Positions 1 through 5,380 of a stretch of DNA of 5,380 nt are shown here, one piece after another. Location of the stretch: NCBI GenBank assembly GCA_052387095.1, contig JBQTJN010000036.1, forward strand, positions 1 to 5,380. Direction: 5' to 3'. The notes below the pieces were generated by a model. The model was given only the letters and a program-made list of their open reading frames with translations. It searched no databases and was not told the origin of the DNA. The stretch is from JBQTJN01 sp052387095 (GTDB lineage Bacteria; Pseudomonadota; Alphaproteobacteria; Micavibrionales; Micavibrionaceae). Numbering within the stretch: position 1 is the first letter of the stretch; each line of letters opens with the position of its first letter. Both the position numbers and the translations under genes were made by a program.

Positions 1-190
1 AATGCACGTGATCTTTGTCCGTCCCTATTTCCAGAAACTTCACCTGATAACGCTTTTCTATCTCCAGACAAACATCCCGGAGCGCCTTGTCCACGCCCTC
101 ATCAAAGACCGCGCGACGGTATTTTGCGGGAAAAACAAAATGATAAAGAAGTACCGTAACATTATGCCGCTTATGGATGTATCCGCTCAT
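1..190 (-). CDS. tnpA: IS200/IS605-family transposase TnpA, N-terminal part (cut by window edge)
   Basis: This is the first 63 residues of a Y1 HUH single-strand transposase, read on the minus strand from an ATG at 190-188. It begins MSGYIHKRHNVTVLLYHFVF and continues with PAKYRR, the usual IS200 TnpA opening. The last visible residues are DKDHVH, whose His-Val-His is the HUH metal-binding motif that positions the scissile phosphate. Family members are roughly 130-150 residues, so the C-terminal half with the catalytic tyrosine lies left of the window. Members excise and insert the element as single-stranded DNA, recognising hairpins at its ends. No good Shine-Dalgarno precedes the ATG, which is common in IS200 elements, where translation is weak. 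An earlier ATG at 194-192 is in another frame and stops after seven codons. The plus-strand reading of this stretch is only a shadow. Confidence 0.9.
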   Translation of the reverse strand, partial: MSGYIHKRHNVTVLLYHFVFPAKYRRAVFDEGVDKALRDVCLEIEKRYQVKFLEIGTDKDHVH

Positions 191-197
191 CCATGAA

Positions 198-226
198 GTT
201 TACGCCCCAAGGGGCGAGGAATAAAC
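198..226. repeat. IS200-like left-end hairpin
   Basis: The core stem is CGCCCC (203-208) paired with GGGGCG (211-216) around an AA loop. It is extended by GTTTA (198-202) with TAAAC (222-226), leaving a five-base bulge (217-221). Imperfect subterminal hairpins just upstream of tnpA are what the family's transposase recognises. In IS200 such structures can also limit tnpA expression. That role is inferred here from family knowledge. Confidence 0.75.
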
Positions 227-240
227 CCGAGAGAGATTAA

Positions 241-274
241 AATAAAGAAAAAGCCGGGTTTTGAGGCCCGGCTT
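241..274 (-). terminator. Rho-independent terminator-like hairpin, minus-strand polarity
   Basis: The stem is AAGCCGGG (251-258) with CCCGGCTT (267-274), 8 bp around an 8-base loop. Read on the minus strand it is followed by a T-rich run (TTTTTCTTTATTTT, opposite 252-239). The plus-strand tail (CTAAAGTT) is poor, so termination is favoured leftward. No minus-strand gene lies immediately to its right, so it is either a leftover from a displaced gene or a block on transcription entering the IS200-like element. IS200 is known to carry a terminator near its left end. Confidence 0.6.
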
Positions 275-287
275 CTAAAGTTACGTG

Positions 288-367
288 TGGGGGATTCAAA
301 AGTGCAAGATTATGAATAATACATGCACTTTCGTGATCTTTTTATAACATAGCGATGGGGGAGTCAA
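288..367 (+). repeat. Short direct repeat upstream of the XRE regulator gene
   Basis: TGGGGGATTCAA (288-299) and TGGGGGAGTCAA (356-367) match at 11 of 12 positions and start 68 bases apart. Each is followed within a few bases by an A-rich stretch ending AAGTG. The G-runs stand out in AT-rich DNA. Position and spacing suggest regulator binding sites for the downstream XRE gene, but this is inference and they could be remnants of a mobile element. No clear sigma-70 promoter can be fixed here. Weak -10-like boxes are TATAAC (343-348) and TATAAA (405-410), neither with a good -35. Confidence 0.35.
299..331. repeat. Inverted repeat in the XRE upstream region
   Basis: AAAGTGCA (299-306) is perfectly inverted as TGCACTTT (324-331) with a 17-base AT-rich spacer. 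The arm spacing suits a dimeric DNA-binding protein or a long-loop hairpin. A second, simpler palindrome, AAAAAA-GTGA-TTTTTT, lies at 370-385. Either could be an autoregulatory operator for the XRE protein, but nothing in the sequence proves it. Confidence 0.35.
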
Positions 368-494
368 TAAAAAAGTGATTTTTTCTGTAGATTAATGCTC
401 TTTTTATAAATTTTACTATTTACATATGAATTTGTCTGGACAAAGCTTACCAACTTCATTAATACAAAGCGTTAAACATGGAATAATTTATAGC

Positions 495-1145
495 ATGCCA
501 AATATCGCGCAAATCCGGGCCGCCCGTGCCCTCCTTGACTGGTCACAGGCTGATCTTGCAGATCAGGCCGGACTTTCGCAGACTGGAATCGCGCGCATTG
601 AAAACGGCACCAACAAACCAAACTCTCAGACGCTGGAAAAAATCTGCATGGCGTTCGAAAATGCCGATATTGAATTCCTGGGTGAAGCCGGTGTACGAAA
701 AAAATCTGGCGATATAAAAACCCTGCGCGGCCAGGAGGGTTTCCGCGCATTCATGGAGGATGTTTATAAAATCCTGAAAGGCAAAGGCGGCGACGTTTGC
801 GTATATAACGTCGATGAAAAAAACTGGATCAAATGGATGGGCGATTCCGAATACAAGGCCCACGCCGAAAAGATACGGGGCATCAAGGAAAAGATCAATT
901 TTAGAATTATAATCGAAGAAGGGGACTGGTATTTTATCGCCAGTGATTTCGCTAAGTACCGCTGGTTCCCCAAGGATTTATTCAAAACCCAGTCTTTCTA
1001 TGCCTACGGCACCAAGCTGGGCCTAATAAACTTTACAAATGATAATGTTGAAATTCTGGTTTTAGACCAAAAAGATTTTGCTGGAAGTTTTAAGATTTTA
1101 TTCGATATTGCATGGGATTATGTTGCAAAGAAACCTGAAAAATAA
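495..1145 (+). CDS. XRE-family HTH transcriptional regulator with large C-terminal domain
   Basis: A predicted DNA-binding regulator of 216 residues. Residues 4-60 form an XRE/Cro-CI helix-turn-helix: IAQIRAARALLDWSQADLAD, then QAGLSQTGIARIENG, with a typical follow-on helix ending in CMAFENADIEFL. Residues about 80-210 form a separate mixed domain with YKILKGKGGDVCVYNV, ASDFAKYRWFPKDLF and FYAYGTKLGLI. From memory this resembles the TrmB/PLD-like effector domain found on other regulators, but no ligand can be assigned. An ATG at 426 would add 24 residues, but it lacks a Shine-Dalgarno and the extra sequence is unlike the family. The ATG at 495 starts right before the HTH and has a weak GGAA 11 bases upstream, so it is preferred. 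The methyltransferase gene starts 24 bases after the stop, suggesting co-transcription. GC content is visibly lower than in groEL, especially in the 3' half, consistent with transfer. Confidence 0.85.
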   Translation: MPNIAQIRAARALLDWSQADLADQAGLSQTGIARIENGTNKPNSQTLEKICMAFENADIEFLGEAGVRKKSGDIKTLRGQEGFRAFMEDVYKILKGKGGDVCVYNVDEKNWIKWMGDSEYKAHAEKIRGIKEKINFRIIIEEGDWYFIASDFAKYRWFPKDLFKTQSFYAYGTKLGLINFTNDNVEILVLDQKDFAGSFKILFDIAWDYVAKKPEK

Positions 1146-1169
1146 TTTTTTCCTAACGAGTTGCTGAGT

Positions 1170-2153
1170 ATGCCTGAAGAAACCAACAATTTACCGGGAT
1201 ATAATACCGGCCAACGTCCCACTCAAGGGCTGATCAAAACGATCGACCGGGAATTTTATCAGGCACATAATGTCACAGAACTTAAAAATGTTCTGACGGG
1301 CATTGCATCACCAAACATTACTCAGGAGCACGTCGATTTTATTGAAAAAATCGGCCGCGAATGGGGGAATGCGCATTCAAAAAGTATGGAAATCTCCCCG
1401 GAGGATCCGCAGTGGCAGGAACTCGAAGATTTTTTTGCGCTGCGAAAACTACGCCAGCTTTACACAGAAATAATACGATTCGACCTGGAACACGGCACAC
1501 AGACCGCGGGCTTCATCTCGGAGAGCTATTACCAGGAATCCGCACAGGACAACATTGCCAATTTCGCCAGCTCTACACTGGAAGATGTAAAGCAGGGCGT
1601 CAAGCACAGGGCCAGCCTGACTTCGGTAATCAGGTCATTTTTCAATAAATCTACATCCATTCTGGGCGAATGCAATGTTTCGCCGGACAAGGTATCTGCC
1701 TATGACATAGGCTGCGGGGCAGGAAAGCCCTCGCTGATCGCACGCTTGAATTATGATTTTAAAAATGTCGTAGGTATTGATTACTTCATGCCGGTTTTAC
1801 AATTTGCGCAGAAAAACCGCGAAGACATGGGCATGTTTGGCGACGAAGACAGGAAAATCGCCTTTAAATTCAGGAATGCTTCTAAATTCGCCGACTTCCG
1901 GGGCCCGGTTATAGTCGTCTACTGCTACAACCCTTTCGGTGAAAAAATTATGCAGGATGTTGTTGAAAATCTTGAAGAAACAGACAGACCTGTCATTTTC
2001 GGCTACAACAAGCCAAAGCATATAGAACTTTTTAAGAGCGATAAAGGCTGGAACGGGGAGATCATAACATCGTCTTTGGACGATGACTCAAACCTGGCAG
2101 TTTTGACCCGCAATCTTCACAAGATAAATAACAATCATTCCCCCAACTTTTAA
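1170..2153 (+). CDS. Class I SAM-dependent methyltransferase with unassigned N-terminal region
   Basis: A 327-residue protein. The C-terminal half is a Rossmann-type methyltransferase. The SAM-binding motif I is YDIGCGAGKPSLIA (residues about 178-191). It is followed by VVGID (acidic residue D204, expected to hold the SAM ribose), a NASKFADF stretch (236-243), and VVYCYNPFGEKIM with an NPF motif (254-256) at the motif IV position. NPF is reminiscent of the (D/N/S)PP(Y/F) box of N-methyltransferases but is not identical, so the substrate (nucleic acid, protein or small molecule) is open. Residues 1-170 are mostly helical and charged and match no domain I recognise. A TTG at 1161 is in frame, but the ATG at 1170 is preferred, with only a weak GAG upstream. 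The gene follows the XRE regulator by 24 bases and ends directly on a strong terminator, so the two likely form a closed two-gene unit. I see no signal peptide or membrane segment, so it is probably cytoplasmic. Confidence 0.8.
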   Translation: MPEETNNLPGYNTGQRPTQGLIKTIDREFYQAHNVTELKNVLTGIASPNITQEHVDFIEKIGREWGNAHSKSMEISPEDPQWQELEDFFALRKLRQLYTEIIRFDLEHGTQTAGFISESYYQESAQDNIANFASSTLEDVKQGVKHRASLTSVIRSFFNKSTSILGECNVSPDKVSAYDIGCGAGKPSLIARLNYDFKNVVGIDYFMPVLQFAQKNREDMGMFGDEDRKIAFKFRNASKFADFRGPVIVVYCYNPFGEKIMQDVVENLEETDRPVIFGYNKPKHIELFKSDKGWNGEIITSSLDDDSNLAVLTRNLHKINNNHSPNF

Positions 2154-2179
2154 AAAAGGCCGCCCGAAGGCGGCCTTTT
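2154..2179. terminator. Bidirectional Rho-independent terminator between convergent genes
   Basis: This is a perfect 11-bp stem, AAAAGGCCGCC (2154-2164) with GGCGGCCTTTT (2169-2179). The plus-strand loop is CGAA. The minus-strand loop is TTCG closed by C-G, the stable UUCG tetraloop, followed by six Ts. It begins at the methyltransferase stop codon and lies 28 bases beyond the groEL stop, so one hairpin serves both convergent transcription units. Confidence 0.9.
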
Positions 2180-2207
2180 AAATTCTGTAAGGCTTTTTAC
2201 AGCCGGC

Positions 2208-3857
<1,650 letters not shown>

Positions 3858-3895
3858 GTTTCATACTCCTTTTACTATGTTTTCTCTTTTTTGAT

Positions 3896-3963
3896 GTCAT
3901 CCTGAGGCTGAAAGCCGAAGGATCTCGCGGGCTTCAAAGATCCTTCACTTCGTTCAGGATGAC
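3896..3963. repeat. Palindromic repeat element in the groES-groEL gap
   Basis: The outer arms are GTCATCCTGA (3896-3905) and TCAGGATGAC (3954-3963), and the inner arms GAAGGATCT (3917-3925) and AGATCCTTC (3938-3946), with a 12-base loop. The left arm also holds a mini-hairpin GGCT-GAA-AGCC (3906-3916). The type is familiar as an interspersed palindrome in Alphaproteobacteria and other bacteria, giving the spurious peptide SHPERSEGS when translated. In the groESL mRNA it would form a large cruciform-like hairpin ending 21 bases before the groEL Shine-Dalgarno, so it might affect transcript processing or the GroES:GroEL ratio. That effect is inference. Confidence 0.85.
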
Positions 3964-3972
3964 TCCAGAACG

Positions 3973-4275
3973 CTAAGCGGCGATGACGCCGATAATGTCG
4001 GATTCTTTCATGACCATCAGCTCTTCGCCGTCGATCCGCACTTCCGTGCCGGCCCACTTGGAGAAGATGATGCGGTCGCCCTGCTTGACGTCGAGCGGGC
4101 GGACCTCGCCATTGTCATTCACATGACCATTGCCGACAGCGACGACCTCGCCTTCCATCGGTTTTTCCTGGGCGGTGTCGGGGATGATGATCCCGCCTTT
4201 TGTCTTGGTGTCCTGCTCGACCCGGCGGACCAGGACGCGGTCATGCAGCGGGCGGAATTTCGGGGATGATGCCAT
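3973..4275 (-). CDS. groES: Co-chaperonin GroES (Cpn10)
   Basis: The 10 kDa lid of the chaperonin, a heptamer that caps GroEL and encloses the folding chamber. The 100-residue protein begins MASSPKFRPLHDRVLVRRVE, containing the conserved LHDRVLV strand. The mobile loop follows (about residues 19-36), with the hydrophobic tripeptide III inside KGGIIIPDTAQEKP that docks on GroEL. GEVVAVGNG and the closing VMKESDIIGVI are also typical. The length is slightly above the usual 95-97. A strong AAAGGAG (4290-4284) lies eight bases before the ATG. It is first in the operon, with CIRCE in its leader, and groEL follows. An HPERSEGS-type shadow frame overlaps its 3' end and is not real. Confidence 0.97.
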   Translation of the reverse strand: MASSPKFRPLHDRVLVRRVEQDTKTKGGIIIPDTAQEKPMEGEVVAVGNGHVNDNGEVRPLDVKQGDRIIFSKWAGTEVRIDGEELMVMKESDIIGVIAA

Positions 4276-4333
4276 TTCGGTGTCTCCTTTTACGTTTAAA
4301 AATAAAATCTTTTCAGGGGTTTAAGAGGGAGTG

Positions 4334-4360
4334 TTAGCACTCTCCAACCCCGAGTGCCAG
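4334..4360. promoter_or_regulatory. CIRCE operator (HrcA-binding inverted repeat)
   Basis: TTAGCACTC (4334-4342), nine spacer bases, then GAGTGCCAG (4352-4360). The left arm is identical to the consensus arm, and the right arm differs from GAGTGCTAA at two positions. Arm length and the nine-base spacer fit CIRCE exactly. It lies in the groES leader just downstream of the -10 box and covers the expected transcription start, so bound HrcA would block initiation and release on heat stress would derepress groESL. Confidence 0.92.
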
Positions 4361-4361
4361 T

Positions 4362-4390
4362 TATTTAATCAAAGACGGCTCTAATTTCAA
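4362..4390 (-). promoter_or_regulatory. groESL promoter (sigma-70-like)
   Basis: On the minus strand, TTGAAA (4390-4385) and TAAATA (4367-4362) are separated by exactly 17 bases, and the CIRCE begins two bases downstream. The start would fall near 4355, giving a leader of about 80 bases. The -35 lies in GGCTTGAAA, which also resembles a sigma-32 -35 (CTTGAAA), but no matching CCCCAT-type -10 is seen. CIRCE/HrcA control of a housekeeping promoter is therefore the simpler reading. Confidence 0.7.
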
Positions 4391-4405
4391 GCCTTTTTTG
4401 GTAAC

Positions 4406-4456
4406 GCATCCTGACGAACGTCAGGATCCATGGATCCCAAACCAAGTTTGGGATGC
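4406..4456. repeat. Second palindromic repeat, two tandem hairpins
   Basis: The first hairpin is ATCCTGACG (4408-4416), AA, CGTCAGGAT (4419-4427). The second is ATCCCAAAC (4434-4442), CAA, GTTTGGGAT (4446-4454). The whole is framed by GCATCC (4406-4411) and GGATGC (4451-4456). Compact, self-complementary and non-coding, it looks like a dispersed REP/MITE-like element distinct from the one inside groESL, although both contain ATCCTGA. It sits between the divergent groES and usg promoters and could act as an insulator, which is a guess. Confidence 0.75.
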
Positions 4457-4473
4457 AAACAAAGTGGCTGAAA

Positions 4474-4502
4474 ATGACAAAAACCCCTGAATTTGATATT
4501 AT
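4474..4502 (+). promoter_or_regulatory. Putative usg promoter with extended -10
   Basis: ATGACA (4474-4479) matches TTGACA at five of six bases. After exactly 17 bases comes TATTAT (4497-4502), preceded by TGA so that it reads as an extended -10 (TGnTATTAT). Transcription would begin near 4509, about 20 bases before the usg start codon. It is divergent from the groESL promoter. Confidence 0.6.
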
Positions 4503-4529
4503 GGTTAGTAAGCGGAACAGGAGGTTCAC

Positions 4530-4793
4530 ATGGCGGATCTTGGAACACAATTATCGGATTATCGCCTAATCACGGCGCAGATCATCTATCATCTGCCGGA
4601 TCATGTGCACGTATTGCAGGAATTTATCTGGCAGGATTACGACCTCTCTCCCAAATATCCGGTGCTGATAAAATTCCTCGATTTCTGGAAAAAGGAGATC
4701 GAGGGCACGCTGCACTCCGTATACGTGGCCAGGAACGATCTCATAACGCCCGGCGATTACCGCTTCGCCAAATGGCAGGAAACGCTGCAGTAA
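4530..4793 (+). CDS. usg: Usg family protein (function unknown)
   Basis: An 87-residue protein recognised as the Usg family of Alphaproteobacteria, named from a gene near the Caulobacter trp genes. Its biochemical role is not established. Family-typical stretches are LITAQIIYHLPDHVHVLQEF, IWQDYDLSPKYPVL, KFLDFWKKEIEGTLHSV and the C-terminal LITPGDYRF. It is small, soluble and rich in aromatic residues, with no signal peptide or membrane helix. The ATG at 4530 has a full AGGAGG (4519-4524) five bases upstream and a promoter-like pair before that, so the start is secure. It appears monocistronic: it diverges from groES and converges with the membrane-protein gene, whose stop lies 35 bases beyond its own. 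No clear terminator follows. A longer reading in another frame (4493-4834) is a shadow. Confidence 0.9.
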   Translation: MADLGTQLSDYRLITAQIIYHLPDHVHVLQEFIWQDYDLSPKYPVLIKFLDFWKKEIEGTLHSVYVARNDLITPGDYRFAKWQETLQ

Positions 4794-4828
4794 TTATTAT
4801 CCAGCGCTTTTTACGCCTATTTACAAAG

Positions 4829-5263
4829 TTATAAACTATTCGCTTCGGCCGTCAGATAATGCATCTTGCGTACAAATTTTGGATCTAGCCCTGACTGCAT
4901 CGTTGGGCGTTTAATTTCTTTCATGGCATTTTTATGGATTTCATTTAGTTCTTCTGAAGATCTGGAACGTTCAGTTTCTACAACAACTTTTTTAGATGAA
5001 CTAAGGCTAGATTTATATAACACGGTGGCGCCAAGCCAAGTTAAAGCTATAGAGCCAACGGCTATAACTTGATCAACAGGTTCAGAACCTGGACGCGAAG
5101 AAAGAAAAGCTAGAACACCCGCAACAACACTGAAAACTCTGCTCACACCCTCTTTGCGCTTTACCATTCTTAATTGATAGTCCAACTCTGAATCAGCATA
5201 ATCACAAATTTCATAAAGACTGCTGGGGCTCCACTTATCTTCCCCGTAATACTCAATGAACAA
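4829..5263 (-). CDS. Small two-helix membrane protein, probably 5'-truncated by an IS200-like element
   Basis: About 144 residues, not matched to a named family. Residues 1-40 are soluble and charged, including EYYGEDKWSPSSLYEICDYA. Residues about 40-57 (VSRVFSVVAGVLAFLSS) and 64-83 (VDQVIAVGSIALTWLGATVL) look like two membrane helices joined by a short loop. Residues 84-144 are a Ser/Glu/Lys-rich, probably helical tail. This layout recalls SLATT/DUF4231-type 2TM proteins, some of which are effectors in nucleotide-signalling defence, but that is only an architectural resemblance. The only available initiator upstream is a TTG at 5263-5261 lying against the IS right-end hairpin with no proper Shine-Dalgarno. 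The frame stays open through the hairpin back to a stop at 5347-5345. The native start was therefore probably displaced by the insertion. An internal ATG at 5167-5165 could give a 111-residue form. The gene is AT-richer than groEL. Confidence 0.6.
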   Translation of the reverse strand: MFIEYYGEDKWSPSSLYEICDYADSELDYQLRMVKRKEGVSRVFSVVAGVLAFLSSRPGSEPVDQVIAVGSIALTWLGATVLYKSSLSSSKKVVVETERSRSSEELNEIHKNAMKEIKRPTMQSGLDPKFVRKMHYLTAEANSL

Positions 5264-5266
5264 CCC

Positions 5267-5280
5267 CGCCCCAAGGGGCG
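5267..5280. repeat. IS200-like right-end hairpin
   Basis: CGCCCC (5267-5272), AA, GGGGCG (5275-5280). With the following AGG it is identical over 17 bases to 203-219. It lies six bases past the tnpA stop, where the family's right-end recognition hairpin is expected. Confidence 0.8.
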
Positions 5281-5285
5281 AGGTA

Positions 5286-5380
5286 TCAGAAGAGCGGGAG
5301 TTGCCTGTCCTCGTATAACTTCTCGTATGGTTGTCCCTGCTTTTTCACATAGTTTTTGATCATGTTCTCATCGCCATGCT
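5286..5380 (-). CDS. tnpA: IS200/IS605-family transposase TnpA, C-terminal part (cut by window edge)
   Basis: The last 31 codons of a second tnpA copy, the first incomplete, ending at TGA 5288-5286. Visible residues are HGDENMIKNYVKKQGQ followed by PYEKLYEDRQLPLF. The NYVKKQG segment is the family's C-terminal helix carrying the catalytic tyrosine (Y in NYV) that forms the covalent 5'-phosphotyrosine link to DNA. The ending QLPLF is typical of IS200 TnpA. It is too short for the ordinary gene-length cutoff. Because this piece is C-terminal and the piece at 1-190 is N-terminal, they do not overlap and cannot be compared for identity. Confidence 0.85.
   Translation of the reverse strand, partial: HGDENMIKNYVKKQGQPYEKLYEDRQLPLF

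Larger units (their letters stand above)
1..226 (-). mobile_element. IS200/IS605-like insertion sequence, left-end portion
   Basis: The tnpA 5' part and its upstream hairpin form the left (tnpA-proximal) end of an IS200-like element pointing leftward. The exact tip cannot be placed. In this family the left cleavage site lies a little beyond the hairpin foot, so the boundary probably falls within about 226-250. Family members make no target duplication, so none is expected as a marker. The 17 bases at 203-219 recur identically at 5267-5283, beside a tnpA C-terminus, which supports both being ends of the same element type. Confidence 0.8.
5264..5380 (-). mobile_element. IS200/IS605-like insertion sequence, right-end portion
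   Basis: The tnpA C-terminus and the hairpin after its stop codon form the right end of an IS200-like element in the same orientation as the left copy. The tip lies just past the hairpin, around 5255-5264, but cannot be fixed without an uninterrupted relative. With the copy at 1-226 it flanks about 5 kb of DNA. Confidence 0.8.

Noticed and set aside
2..196. Plus-strand reading frame of 64 codons at the left edge
   Set aside because: It is antisense to a clear IS200 TnpA N-terminus; the minus-strand translation carries the recognisable motifs.
426..494. Upstream ATG extending the XRE protein by 24 residues
   Set aside because: There is no ribosome binding site, the DNA is AT-rich, and XRE proteins of this type normally begin just before the HTH, as at 495.
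3875..4057. Minus-strand 60-codon frame containing SHPERSEGS
   Set aside because: This peptide is a by-product of translating the palindromic repeat, and the frame overlaps groES.
4365..4550. Minus-strand 61-codon frame upstream of groES
   Set aside because: It runs through the tandem-hairpin repeat and both promoters, lacks a ribosome binding site and matches no family.
4493..4834. Plus-strand 113-codon frame overlapping usg
   Set aside because: The Usg frame has an ideal Shine-Dalgarno and family motifs; this one does not.

Overview
The window looks like a piece of an alphaproteobacterial chromosome. The evidence is a groES-groEL operon with a CIRCE operator and an alphaproteobacterial-type GroEL ending in GGMGGMDF, a small Usg-family protein (a family known essentially from Alphaproteobacteria), and dispersed palindromic repeats, one of the type that yields the spurious peptide 'SHPERSEGS'. 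The exact order cannot be read from this sequence alone.

Layout, left to right. Positions 1-226 hold the 5' part of an IS200/IS605-family tnpA on the minus strand with its left-end hairpin. Positions 227-494 are AT-rich non-coding DNA with a minus-strand terminator-like hairpin and several short direct and inverted repeats. Positions 495-2153 hold a plus-strand gene pair: an XRE-type regulator with a large C-terminal domain, then a class I SAM-dependent methyltransferase with an unassigned N-terminal half. A symmetric terminator at 2154-2179 serves both this pair and the converging groEL. Positions 2208-4275 are groEL and groES on the minus strand, with a 68-bp palindromic repeat between the two genes. 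Their promoter and CIRCE lie at 4334-4390. A second palindromic repeat (4406-4456) separates this promoter from a plus-strand promoter driving usg (4530-4793). A minus-strand gene for a small two-helix membrane protein (4829-5263) runs without a stop into the right-end hairpin of a second IS200-like copy, whose tnpA C-terminus occupies 5286-5380.

How the parts relate. The chaperonin operon is housekeeping DNA under HrcA/CIRCE heat-shock control, and usg is a conserved neighbour of unknown function. The regulator-methyltransferase pair is visibly less GC-rich than groEL and may be an accessory acquisition. Two IS200-like elements in the same orientation bracket the whole segment, and the right one appears to have cut off the start of the membrane-protein gene. 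No CRISPR array, tRNA or rRNA was seen. The best candidates for something undescribed are the XRE-methyltransferase pair, the interrupted two-helix membrane protein, and the palindrome inside the groESL operon.
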